Assembly (NCBI RefSeq): GCF_003028855.1
Contig: NZ_CP028324.1
Coordinates: forward strand, 6,273,492 to 6,337,491
From: Pseudoduganella armeniaca
Lineage (GTDB): Bacteria; Pseudomonadota; Gammaproteobacteria; Burkholderiales; Burkholderiaceae_D
Length of the DNA stretch: 64,000 bases
Reading direction: 5' to 3'
Both the position numbers and the translations under genes were made by a program. How positions within the stretch are numbered: the first letter of the stretch is position 1; every line of letters starts with the position of its first letter. This document shows positions 33,347 through 41,973 of this stretch, one piece after another. Under the pieces are notes generated by a model. That model saw nothing but the letters and a program-made list of their open reading frames with translations, was not told the DNA's origin and did not search any database.

Positions 33347-33877
33347 TTAATGATGTAGCCGTGCCACCACACAGAGCGTGCCGAGGGCGATGGCAAGGCC
33401 ATAGGGAATACCGCCGGCGCTGGCTTCGCGCGCCAGCGGCACGCGCTGTTGCGGCACCCCACCCAAGGACAGGACCAGGGGTGCCAGGATGGCGGCCAGA
33501 TTGCGGCCGAGGATGCGCCAGCGCCCATTGCGCAGCACGATGGCCAGGCCCAGCACGCCGCCGATCAGGCAGGTCAGCAGGGCGACCCGCAGCGCCAGCG
33601 TGGGGCCGACGAATGCACCCACCATGGCCATCAGCTTGACGTCACCGGCGGCCATGCCGCGTAGCGCATACAGGGGAATGAACAGGAAGAAGCCGGTGGC
33701 GAGGCCGGCCAGCCAGGTCGACAGCAGCACGCCCGCGGCGCCGGTGCGCCAATGCAGCGCGGCGGCCAGCACCAGGCCGGACAGCACGAGAACGTTGGGG
33801 ATGCGGCGGATCGCCAGGTCGGTGACGGCGGCCTGCACGACCAGCCACAGCAGGAGGAACTGGAGTGCCGGGTTCAT
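33347..33877 (-). CDS. cpaA: Prepilin peptidase CpaA/TadV (A24 family)
   Basis: This inner-membrane aspartic peptidase cleaves the leader from Flp pilin and the pseudopilins. The 176-aa product has about five membrane helices and the two catalytic aspartates Asp20 (AAVTDLAIRRIPN) and Asp79 (AAGDVKLMAMVG, the conserved GD-x-K box). Like other CpaA/TadV proteins it lacks the methyltransferase domain of PilD. It follows the pilin gene by 58 bp. Confidence 0.94.
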   Translation of the reverse strand: MNPALQFLLLWLVVQAAVTDLAIRRIPNVLVLSGLVLAAALHWRTGAAGVLLSTWLAGLATGFFLFIPLYALRGMAAGDVKLMAMVGAFVGPTLALRVALLTCLIGGVLGLAIVLRNGRWRILGRNLAAILAPLVLSLGGVPQQRVPLAREASAGGIPYGLAIALGTLCVVARLHH

Positions 33878-33935
33878 GAACGCCTCGATGGAAAAAGCCC
33901 GCCGGCGGCACCGGCGGGCTGGACTACCGTCAGCC

Positions 33936-34136
33936 TTAGGAAGCCGCGCCGCTGCCGGAACCGGCGGCCAACTGAGTGGCGATGCTGGTGAACGTGTTCT
34001 TGATCGCCGTGCCAACGCCGGTAAATGCGACGCCGATGACGCCGGCGATCACGGCCGCGATCAGGCCGTACTCGATCGCGGTGATGCCTTCTTCATCCCG
34101 GGCGAAGTCCCGGGCTGCGACAATTAATGCTTTCAT
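33936..34136 (-). CDS. flp: Flp family type IVb pilin
   Basis: This is the major pilin subunit, 66 aa. The leader MKALIVAARDFARDEEG ends at Gly17, followed by ITAIEYGLIAAVIAGVIGV with glutamate at mature position 5 and the adjacent Tyr6 that mark Flp pilins. The mature protein is one hydrophobic helix plus a short serine/glycine-rich tail. The start has an AGGAGG site. It is the first gene of the Tad operon, with a 429-bp upstream region. Confidence 0.96.
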   Translation of the reverse strand: MKALIVAARDFARDEEGITAIEYGLIAAVIAGVIGVAFTGVGTAIKNTFTSIATQLAAGSGSGAAS

Positions 34137-34565
34137 GCTGTCCTCCTGTGTGGTGGGTTGCACTACGGTCTGGCGACATACGTCAGCCAGTAAGGACATC
34201 TTAGGCACTATGCCGGCAGGCAATCTTGACCATCCACAACTTTTCCACATGGAACTATCATTAGTGAAGACGGAAATGTGACAGACAAGGCTGCTGGGCT
34301 ATGTCACACTGCGTCAGCTCGTCCGGGAGGGGCACTAGCATGCCTTGCGTTGCTGTCCGGACGCTGGAAGGCGCTGCACGTTGTGTACAAAGGGTAGAAT
34401 CGTGGCGTTTTTCAAGAATTTTCGCAAAGGATAATTGCTGAGAAAGCAAAAAACATTTATGCTGATCAGCTGTCTTTTGGAAAGGCCTCGTGCTTTGCGT
34501 CACTGTGTGCCTTGATTTTTCGGAAACATAATGCGACGCGCGTCTTGATACTTCAGAGAACGAGC
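34137..34565. other. Upstream region of the Tad operon and the diguanylate cyclase gene
   Basis: This 429-bp divergent region must hold the promoters of flp (minus) and the GGEEF gene (plus). It is more AT-rich than its surroundings. It contains the inverted repeat TGTGACA/TGTCACA (34277-34283 and 34302-34308) and two sites near 34240 that resemble DnaA boxes imperfectly. No further gene is supported. Confidence 0.5.
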
Positions 34566-35615
34566 ATGGATTCCCTACTGAAACACATGGTGGACATGAC
34601 CGGCCACCGCGATCACACGATGCTGGACATCTCCGTGATCTCGGCGGTGCAGGAGCTCGCCGGCGCCAGCCAGGCGCGCGTGCTGACCTTGGCCACCGTG
34701 CGGGACCAGATCTTCGTGCGCGCCCGTGCCGTCGTCGTGGCCGGCCAGCCGGCCCGCATGGAAGACAATCCGGACCCGGCCAGCCCGGGCGATCCGATCA
34801 GCTGCTATCCCGCGCTGGCCAACTGCATCGCCCGGCACGAATCGAGCGCCGACCAGATGGACGCGGACGGCCGCCATACCCTGTGGCTGCCGATCTGGCT
34901 GGGCGACAAGGCCGACACCTGCCTGGAAATCGTCAATCCGACGCCGTACACGAGCGACACGATCCACGTCATCGGCGGCATCGTCAGCGTCTACCGCAAT
35001 TTCCAGAACCTGCTCGACTACAGCGAACGCGATTCGCTGACGGGCCTCTTGAACCGCAAGACCTTCGACGACCAGTTGGCCAAGATGCTGCAGGCCAGCA
35101 GTGCCGAGCAGGATTCGCTGTCGCTGCCGCCGGGCGAACCGGAACGGCGCCAGCACTGCGACGAGGAACAGCAATGGCTGGCCGTGGTGGACGTCGACCA
35201 CTTCAAGCACGTCAACGACAAGTTCGGCCACCTGTATGGCGACGAGGTGCTGATCCTGATCGCCAACCTGCTGCAATCGTCGTTCCGTGCCCAGGACCGG
35301 GTGTTCCGCTTCGGCGGCGAGGAATTCGTCGTGCTGCTGCGTTCGACCACCCTGGACAACGCCAAGAAGATCATCGACCGCTTCCGCATGAATGTGGAGC
35401 AGCACGACTTCCCGCAGGTGGGCAAGGTTACCGTCAGCGTCGGCTTCGTGCGGATCAGTGCGTTCGAGGCGCCCGTCATCATCCTCGGCCGCGCCGACCA
35501 GGCGCTGTACTACGCCAAGAGCCACGGCCGCAACATGGCTTGCCACTACGACGAACTGGTCGACGGTGGCCTGCTGCAGCGGGTCGAGTCGAACGACACC
35601 GCCGAATTCTTCTGA
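34566..35615 (+). CDS. GGDEF-domain diguanylate cyclase
   Basis: The 349-aa product has an N-terminal GAF-like sensory region of about 160 residues and a GGDEF domain. The active-site box is GGEEF (residues 250-254), a functional variant. An RxxD inhibitory site (Arg241-Asp244) lies exactly five residues upstream, so product inhibition by c-di-GMP is likely. It makes c-di-GMP from two GTP. No membrane helix is seen, so it is cytoplasmic. It is divergent from the Tad operon and converges on an HD-GYP gene. Confidence 0.93.
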   Translation: MDSLLKHMVDMTGHRDHTMLDISVISAVQELAGASQARVLTLATVRDQIFVRARAVVVAGQPARMEDNPDPASPGDPISCYPALANCIARHESSADQMDADGRHTLWLPIWLGDKADTCLEIVNPTPYTSDTIHVIGGIVSVYRNFQNLLDYSERDSLTGLLNRKTFDDQLAKMLQASSAEQDSLSLPPGEPERRQHCDEEQQWLAVVDVDHFKHVNDKFGHLYGDEVLILIANLLQSSFRAQDRVFRFGGEEFVVLLRSTTLDNAKKIIDRFRMNVEQHDFPQVGKVTVSVGFVRISAFEAPVIILGRADQALYYAKSHGRNMACHYDELVDGGLLQRVESNDTAEFF

Positions 35616-35689
35616 TCTTCGCCGTTTTGCAGGCCTGGTTGTCCAGGCCTGTGTCTATTTCGACCCCTGTTTCTTGAGCGCGGTCCGCG

Positions 35690-36907
35690 TCACACCACCA
35701 GGAAGCGCATCGGATCGACCTTCCACTGCGCCGGGTCTTCGTGCCCCACGATCTTTTCGGCGCCGCCGAAGCCCAGGCCGCGCGCCAGGTCGATCATCTC
35801 CGGCTTGATGTAGACATTGGTCTTCGTGTTGAAGAACACGTTCACCTTCGGTGCCAGCAGGTTGGTTTCGTGCGGTTCGACGACGACACCCAGGCGCCCG
35901 GATTCCAGCCGCACCAGCGTGCCGACCGGGTAGATGCCGACGCAGCGCATGAACTGCTGCACCAGTTGCGGATTGAAGTGGAACTTGCTCCACTCGTAGA
36001 TCTTGCGCAGCGCCGCCGCGGCGGGAATGCCGCGGTGGTAGCAGCGGTCGGCTGTGATGGCATCGTAGACGTCGACGATGGCCGCCATCTGCGCCAGTTC
36101 GCTGATGCCGTCGCCGGCCAGCTTGTCGGGATAACCGGTGCCGTCGCGGCGTTCGTGGTGATGGCGCGTGATGTCCAGGGCGATCCGGCCCACTTCGGGC
36201 GTTTGCAGCAGGATCTTGTAGCCGTCTTCCGGGTGGCGGCGGATGATGTCGAACTCCGCGTCGGTCAGGCGGCCCGGCTTGTTCAGGATCTCGTCCGGCA
36301 CCAGGGCCTTGCCGGTATCGTGCAGCAGGCCGCCCAGGCCGGCCTCGCGCGTCAGGCCTTCCTCCATCTCGCGCGAATGGCAGAACGCCACCAGCAGCGC
36401 GCACACGCTGACCGAATGCAGGAAGGTGTAGTCGTCCTTGGTCTTGATGCGCAGGAGGCCCGTCAGCGCGCCGGGGTTACGCAGGATCGATTCCGTGATG
36501 CTTTGCACGACCGGCTGCACGGTGCCGATCTCGATGGCCTTGCCCAGCCGGGCGTCCGCCATCACGTTGCGCACCAGGCCGGCGGCCTGCTGGCGAATGC
36601 GGGTCGCGCGCTGCAGCTCCTCGCCCAGCGCCACCCGCAGCGGCCGGATGGGCGCCTGCGCGATGCCGACGACTTCCTCCTCGATGGCGGCTTGCGCTTC
36701 CTGCAGGGTCGGCGCGTCCTGCACGTCCAGGCCCCGGGCGGCATCGATCACCACCTGGCGGATGCCGGCCTGGTGGATCTTGCGGATCTCCGCCTCGGAG
36801 CTGATCGCGAAGCGGCTGCGCACGAACGGGTGATCGATCCAGTCGCAACTGAGATCGTGGATGTACATGCCTACCTTCAGCTGGGAGGCGTCGACTTTCT
36901 TTAACAT
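35690..36907 (-). CDS. HD-GYP domain c-di-GMP phosphodiesterase with DUF3391
   Basis: The 405-aa product has an N-terminal DUF3391 region (VDASQLKVGMYIHDLSCDWIDHPF). The HD-GYP domain (about residues 150-330) has the catalytic HD at His196-Asp197 (LLHDTGK), the following DEILNKPGRLT, and the GYP motif in RRDGTGYPDKL. Such enzymes break down c-di-GMP to GMP. It is a soluble protein. It converges with the GGEEF cyclase, so the pair may set a local c-di-GMP balance next to the Tad pilus operon. Confidence 0.94.
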   Translation of the reverse strand: MLKKVDASQLKVGMYIHDLSCDWIDHPFVRSRFAISSEAEIRKIHQAGIRQVVIDAARGLDVQDAPTLQEAQAAIEEEVVGIAQAPIRPLRVALGEELQRATRIRQQAAGLVRNVMADARLGKAIEIGTVQPVVQSITESILRNPGALTGLLRIKTKDDYTFLHSVSVCALLVAFCHSREMEEGLTREAGLGGLLHDTGKALVPDEILNKPGRLTDAEFDIIRRHPEDGYKILLQTPEVGRIALDITRHHHERRDGTGYPDKLAGDGISELAQMAAIVDVYDAITADRCYHRGIPAAAALRKIYEWSKFHFNPQLVQQFMRCVGIYPVGTLVRLESGRLGVVVEPHETNLLAPKVNVFFNTKTNVYIKPEMIDLARGLGFGGAEKIVGHEDPAQWKVDPMRFLVV

Positions 36908-37018
36908 ACGGGTCCTGCTGGGTCATCGGCGCATCGGGTACCGGGCGCGCTACAATGCCAGTATAACCAAACAGTTGCCGTGCAGGACTAATCGTAAGTT
37001 AAAAGCATCGAAAATCGT

Positions 37019-37948
37019 ATGGAATTACGCCAGCTCCGCTATTTTGTTGCAATCGTCGACCATGGTTCGTTGTCGCGCGCCGCCGGCGTGCTGCACGTGG
37101 CCCAGCCGGCGCTGACGGCGCAGCTGCGCCAGCTGGAACAGGACCTGGGCGCGCAACTGCTGCACCGCACGGCGCAGGGCGTGCACAGCACCGATGCCGG
37201 CAAGGTGTTCTATGAGCACGCGCAAGCGATCCTGAAGCAGGTGGCGGACGCGCGCACGGCCGTCACGCAATCGGCCCACCCGGCCGGCAGCGTGACGCTC
37301 GGCCTGCCGCACAGTATCTCGGCGGCGCTTGCGCTGCCGCTGCTGGAAGCCGCCCGGGCGCAGTATCCGGACATCACCTTGCAGCTGACGGAAGAACTGA
37401 CGGGCAACCTGGCCGAGCAGCTGAAATCGGGCCGCGTCAACCTGGCCGTGCTGTTCGACGACGGCCAGTTGACGCCGTTCGCGACGACGCCGCTGGCCGA
37501 GGAATCGCTGTGCTTCATCTGCCGCGCCGATGCGCGCTGGTATCCGGCGCGCGAGTCCATCACCTTGCAGGAAGCGCTGCAGGCGACCCTGATCCTGCCG
37601 GGACTGCAGCACGGCGTGCGCCCGCGCATCGAGGCGGTGGCGGGCGCGGCGGGCCTGGCGCCGGCAGACGTCATCGAAATCAATTCCATCGCGATCCTGA
37701 AGTCGGCGCTGATGGCGGACATGGGCGCGACGATCCTGCCGGTGGCGCCCATGCTGTCCGAAATCGAGCGCGGGCTGATGCGAGCGCTTCCCATCCACAG
37801 TCCGGCCATCTCGCGCACCGTAGTACTGTGCGCTTCTCGTACCCTGCCGCTGACCAATGCCGCGACGGCCATCAGCCGGCTGGCGGTGGAGGTGGCAGGA
37901 CAGCTGTGCCAGGGCGGCACGTGGCCGGGCGCGGTGCTGTTGGCCTAG
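37019..37948 (+). CDS. LysR-family transcriptional regulator
   Basis: The 309-aa product opens MELRQLRYFVAIVDHGSLSRAAG, with the helix-turn-helix AAGVLHVAQPALTAQLRQLE and a periplasmic-binding-like effector domain. Its start resembles the Nac/CbbR-like subgroup of LysR proteins. It is divergent from the HD-GYP gene across 111 bp. No target is evident; the next gene downstream is an indolepyruvate oxidoreductase on the same strand, 257 bp away. A family A repeat follows the stop. Confidence 0.9.
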   Translation: MELRQLRYFVAIVDHGSLSRAAGVLHVAQPALTAQLRQLEQDLGAQLLHRTAQGVHSTDAGKVFYEHAQAILKQVADARTAVTQSAHPAGSVTLGLPHSISAALALPLLEAARAQYPDITLQLTEELTGNLAEQLKSGRVNLAVLFDDGQLTPFATTPLAEESLCFICRADARWYPARESITLQEALQATLILPGLQHGVRPRIEAVAGAAGLAPADVIEINSIAILKSALMADMGATILPVAPMLSEIERGLMRALPIHSPAISRTVVLCASRTLPLTNAATAISRLAVEVAGQLCQGGTWPGAVLLA

Positions 37949-37959
37949 ACAGCCGAGCC

Positions 37960-37998
37960 CGTGTCCCACCATGGGGTCAGTCACCAAAACGGGACACG
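37960..37998. repeat. Family A intergenic inverted repeat, copy 2
   Basis: CGTGTCCC and GGGACACG pair at the ends. The loop contains GGGGTCAGTCACC, the reverse complement of the loop core in copy 1, so this copy is in the opposite orientation. It starts 12 bp after the LysR stop. Confidence 0.75.
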
Positions 37999-38205
37999 AT
38001 CTCAGCCGTAGCCATCATTTTTACTTATACCCCCATCGCCATCCCCTATTTCCGCATACGTCAACCAAGGCGTAGACTGACCGATTAGAAGAGCCACCGC
38101 AGAGTGGCCAGCCGCGATACGCGGCCCCGTAGCCTCAGCCAGACCGCGCCCACCCGGCGCGCCAAGGCCAGGCGCAACCGAAATAAAGCATTTTGGAGAC
38201 AAGCC

Positions 38206-41200
38206 ATGCCCGATACCCCGGCAATGGGTACCGCCGCGTCCGTCCGTGACGCCGCGCCCGCGCAGCCAGTCGTTCTGAACGACGTCAGCCTCGACGACAA
38301 ATACATCGCCACTTCCGGCAAGATCTTCCTCTCCGGCATCCAGGCCCTGGTGCGCCTGCCAATGATGCAGAAAAAACGCGACGAGAAGGCAGGGCTGAAC
38401 ACCGCCGGCTTCATCTCCGGCTATCGCGGCTCGCCGCTGGGCGGCCTGGACGAAACGCTGTGGAAGACGAAGAAGCACCTGGAGGCGAATCACATCCAGT
38501 TCGTGCCGGGCGTGAACGAGGACCTGGCCGCCACCGCCGTCTGGGGTTCGCAGCAGGTCGACCTGATCGGCCCGTCGAAATACGATGGCGTGTTCGCCAT
38601 GTGGTACGGCAAGGGCCCGGGCGTGGACCGCTGCGGCGACGTCTTCAAGCACATGAACCATGCCGGCACGTCGAAGCACGGCGGCATCCTGCTGGTGGCC
38701 GGCGACGACCACGGCGCGTATTCCTCGACCCTGCCGCACCAGTCCGACCACATCTTCTCGGCCTGCATGATTCCCGTGCTGTACCCCTGCAATGTGCAGG
38801 AGTACCTGGACCTGGGCGTGCATGGCTGGGCCATGTCGCGCTTCTCCGGCTGCGCCGTCGCGTTCAAGGCGCTGGCCGACACGGTCGAATCGTCGGCCTC
38901 CGTCGACGCCGACCCGTTCCGCGTCCAGGTGAAACTGCCGCAGGACTTCCATATGCCCGAAGGCGGCCTGAATGCCCGCCTGTCGTCGATCCCGCTGGGC
39001 CAGCAGGCGCGCAACCAGGAAGCGCTGATGCAGGACTACAAGATCTACGCGGCACTGGCCTACGCGCGCGAAAACAAGCTCAATCACACGACCATCGACA
39101 ACCCGAACGCCAAGCTGGGCATCATCGCCTCCGGCAAGTCCTACCTGGACGTGCTGGAAGCACTGGAAGAACTGGGCATCGACGAGGACATGGCGGCCAA
39201 GGTCGGCCTGCGCCTGTTCAAGGTGTCGATGCCGTGGCCGCTGGAGCCGGACTCGGTGCGCGAATTCGCACAAGGGCTGGACGAGATCCTGGTGGTGGAA
39301 GAAAAGCGCCAGTTCGTCGAATACCAGCTGAAGGAACAGCTGTACAACTGGCGCGACGACGTGCGCCCGCGCGTCATCGGCAAGTTCGACGACAAGGGCG
39401 AATGGGTCGCCCCGCGCGGCGAATGGCTGCTGCCGCCCAAGGCCGACTTCTCGGTGTCGCAGGTCGCCCGCGTGATCGCCTCGCGCGTGAAACGCTATAT
39501 CGACGATACGCACATCCAGGACCAGATCAAGGCCCGCCTGACGTTCCTGGACGCGAAGGACGCCGTGCTGAAGAAGGCCATCAGCACGCCGTTCCGCCCC
39601 GCCTTCTACTGCTCCGGCTGCCCGCACAACACGTCGACGAAAGTCCCGGACGGCAGCTTCGCGCTGGCCGGCATCGGCTGCCACGTGATGGCCACGTCGA
39701 TCTACCCGGAGATGAACAAGCTGACCACGCACATGGGCGGCGAAGGCACGCCGTGGATCGGCCAGGCCGCGTTCTCGGAAGTGCCGCACGTGTTCCAGAA
39801 CCTGGGCGACGGCACCTATTTCCACTCCGGCTACCTGGCCATCCGCGCCGCCGTGGCCGCGAAGGTCAACATCACTTATAAAATCCTGTACAACGATGCC
39901 GTCGCGATGACGGGCGGCCAGCCGGTCGATGGCACCGTGTCCGTGCCGATGATCGCGCAGCAGATGGCGGCCGAAGGCATCAAGCGCATCGCGCTGGTGA
40001 CGGAAGACCTGTCGCGCTACGCCGACCGCTCGAATCTGCCGGCCATCGTCACGCTGCACGACCGCAAGGAGATGGACGACGTCCAGCGCGAGCTGCGCGA
40101 GATTCCCGGCTGCACGGTGCTGATCTACGACCAGACCTGCGCTGCCGAGAAGCGCCGCCGCCGCAAGAAGAACGAGTTCCCGGACCCGAACAAGCGCATG
40201 GTCATCAACGAAGCCGTGTGCGAAGGCTGCGGCGATTGCGGCATCCAGTCCAACTGCGTCTCGATCCTGCCGAAGGAAACGGAGTTCGGCCGCAAGCGCA
40301 CGATCGACCAGTCCAGCTGCAATAAGGACTACTCGTGCGTGAAGGGCTTCTGCCCCAGCTTCGTGACCGTCGAAGGCGGCACCTTGAAGAAGTCGAAGAC
40401 GGGTGTCAGCAAGGACAAGGCGTCCGACGACGGCTGGGCACCGCTGCCGCAACCGCGCCTGCCGGACTGCGAGCAGCCGTACAACATCCTGATCAACGGT
40501 ATCGGCGGCACCGGCGTCATCACCGTCGGCGCGCTGATGGGCATGGCCGCGCACCTGGAGGGCAAAGGCGCCTCCGTGCTGGACATGACGGGCATGTCGC
40601 AGAAGAACGGCTCCGTCACGTCGCACGTGAAGATCGCCACTTCCCCGGCGCACCTGCGCGCCCAGCGCATCGCCACCGGCGAGGCGGACCTGATCCTGGG
40701 CTGCGACATGCTGACGGCTGGCGCGGCCGACGCGGTGTCGAAGATGCGGCCGGGCCGCACGCTGGCCGTGGTCAACCTGCACGAGCAGCCACCCGGCACG
40801 TTCGCGCAGAACGCCGACTGGCAGTACCCGGCCGAGGAAGTGCGCGCGCTGATCGTCGAATCGGTCGGTGGCGCGGACGCTGCGGACTTCATCGACGCCA
40901 CCAAGCTGGCCACCGCGCTGATGGGCGACTCGATCGCCGCCAACCTGTTCATGCTGGGCTACGCGTGGCAGCGCGGCCGCATTCCGCTGTCGGAAGCGGC
41001 GCTGCTGCGCGCCATCGAGATGAACGGCGTGGCCGTCGAATCGAACAAGAAGAGCTTCCTGTGGGGCCGCCGCGCCGCCGTCGACGTCAAGAAAGTCGAG
41101 ATGACGGCGACGCCGACGCAAGCCATCGTCGTGCAGATGCCGCAAAGCCTGGAAGGCGTCATCAAGAAGCGCGTCGAGTTCCTGACCGGCTACCAGAACG

Positions 41201-41790
41201 CGGCCTACGCGGCCCAGTACGAGCAGTTGGTATCGCAGGTGCGCGAGCGCGAGACGGCGCTGGGGCTGTCCAACAAGCTGTCGATGGCGGTGGCCAAGTC
41301 GCTGTTCAAGCTGATGGCGTACAAGGACGAATACGAAGTGGCGCGCCTGTACACGGACGGCCGCTTCGTCGAGCAGCTGAAAACGCAGTTCGAGGGTGAC
41401 TTCAGCCTGAAGTTCAACCTGGCGCCGCCGATCTTCGCGAAGAAGGATGCCAAGGGCCACCTGGTGAAAGCGGAGTACGGCTCGTGGATGTGGAAGGCGT
41501 TCAGCGTGCTGGCCAAGCTGAAAGGCCTGCGCGGCGGTGCGTTCGACATCTTCGGCCGTACCGAGGAACGCAAGATGGAACGCGCGTTGATCGGCGAATA
41601 CCGCCAAATCGTGGCGGAACTGCTGGCCGGCCTGAACGCGGGCAACTACGAGCAGGCCGTGGCGATCGCCGCCCTGCCGGAGAAGATCCGCGGCTTCGGC
41701 CACGTCAAGGAAAAAGCCGTCGCCACGTTCCACGCCGACAAGGCGCGCCTGCTGGCAGCCTTCGGCGGCGCCCGCCAGCACGCCGCCTGA
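38206..41790 (+). CDS. Indolepyruvate ferredoxin oxidoreductase family protein (fused alpha/gamma)
   Basis: The 1194-aa fused enzyme would oxidatively decarboxylate aryl or branched 2-oxo acids (such as indolepyruvate from tryptophan) to acyl-CoA using thiamine diphosphate and iron-sulfur clusters. The N-terminal half is alpha-like, with the substrate/TPP segment YRGSPLGGLDETLW and a CSGCPHN cysteine pair. Ferredoxin-type cysteines follow at CEGCGDCG (Cys672, 675, 678) and CVKGFCPSF. The gamma-like domain (about 760-950) starts NGIGGTGVITVGALMG. The last 200 residues form the family's C-terminal extension. ATG 38206 has a GGAGA site. Confidence 0.92.
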   Translation: MPDTPAMGTAASVRDAAPAQPVVLNDVSLDDKYIATSGKIFLSGIQALVRLPMMQKKRDEKAGLNTAGFISGYRGSPLGGLDETLWKTKKHLEANHIQFVPGVNEDLAATAVWGSQQVDLIGPSKYDGVFAMWYGKGPGVDRCGDVFKHMNHAGTSKHGGILLVAGDDHGAYSSTLPHQSDHIFSACMIPVLYPCNVQEYLDLGVHGWAMSRFSGCAVAFKALADTVESSASVDADPFRVQVKLPQDFHMPEGGLNARLSSIPLGQQARNQEALMQDYKIYAALAYARENKLNHTTIDNPNAKLGIIASGKSYLDVLEALEELGIDEDMAAKVGLRLFKVSMPWPLEPDSVREFAQGLDEILVVEEKRQFVEYQLKEQLYNWRDDVRPRVIGKFDDKGEWVAPRGEWLLPPKADFSVSQVARVIASRVKRYIDDTHIQDQIKARLTFLDAKDAVLKKAISTPFRPAFYCSGCPHNTSTKVPDGSFALAGIGCHVMATSIYPEMNKLTTHMGGEGTPWIGQAAFSEVPHVFQNLGDGTYFHSGYLAIRAAVAAKVNITYKILYNDAVAMTGGQPVDGTVSVPMIAQQMAAEGIKRIALVTEDLSRYADRSNLPAIVTLHDRKEMDDVQRELREIPGCTVLIYDQTCAAEKRRRRKKNEFPDPNKRMVINEAVCEGCGDCGIQSNCVSILPKETEFGRKRTIDQSSCNKDYSCVKGFCPSFVTVEGGTLKKSKTGVSKDKASDDGWAPLPQPRLPDCEQPYNILINGIGGTGVITVGALMGMAAHLEGKGASVLDMTGMSQKNGSVTSHVKIATSPAHLRAQRIATGEADLILGCDMLTAGAADAVSKMRPGRTLAVVNLHEQPPGTFAQNADWQYPAEEVRALIVESVGGADAADFIDATKLATALMGDSIAANLFMLGYAWQRGRIPLSEAALLRAIEMNGVAVESNKKSFLWGRRAAVDVKKVEMTATPTQAIVVQMPQSLEGVIKKRVEFLTGYQNAAYAAQYEQLVSQVRERETALGLSNKLSMAVAKSLFKLMAYKDEYEVARLYTDGRFVEQLKTQFEGDFSLKFNLAPPIFAKKDAKGHLVKAEYGSWMWKAFSVLAKLKGLRGGAFDIFGRTEERKMERALIGEYRQIVAELLAGLNAGNYEQAVAIAALPEKIRGFGHVKEKAVATFHADKARLLAAFGGARQHAA

Positions 41791-41807
41791 GCCAAGACAG
41801 CCCGGGG

Positions 41808-41905
41808 CTTCGGACTAATCCGGGACTGTCCCGGAATATTTACCCGACAGCCCCGGTGCTTCGGAATAGTCCGGGACAGTCCCGGACTTTTCCAGGACAG
41901 TCCCC
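41808..41905. repeat. Cluster of near-palindromic repeats (family C)
   Basis: Two copies of a 17-bp near-palindrome, TCCGGGACTGTCCCGGA and its complement form TCCGGGACAGTCCCGGA, lie about 50 bp apart with related GGACAGTCCC fragments. They fill the gap between the oxidoreductase and icmF. They may terminate the former or belong to a dispersed repeat family. Confidence 0.7.
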
Positions 41906-41910
41906 AGTTC

Positions 41911-41936
41911 TTACGTTAACGTAAACGTCATATAAT
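41911..41936 (+). promoter_or_regulatory. Operator palindrome and -10 box of the icmF promoter
   Basis: TTACGTTAACGTAA (41911-41924) is a perfect 14-bp palindrome. TATAAT follows at 41931-41936, 38 bp before the icmF start. The -35 position is weak (TTCTTA at 41908). From memory the palindrome resembles sites of LiuR, a MerR-type regulator of branched-chain acyl-CoA breakdown. That would fit this gene, but I could not check it. Confidence 0.6.
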
Positions 41937-41973
41937 CGGATCAGCACGATCCGTCGAAATTCCAGGGAATCTC

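Noticed and set aside
34235..34255. Possible DnaA boxes upstream of flp
   Set aside because: The two sites have one to two mismatches to TTATCCACA, there is no cluster or AT-rich unwinding element, and the origin is expected at the other end of the window.
38002..41781. A 1259-codon open frame on the minus strand opposite the indolepyruvate oxidoreductase
   Set aside because: It is a histidine/arginine/glutamine-rich shadow of a strongly conserved gene on the plus strand, with no recognisable domain.
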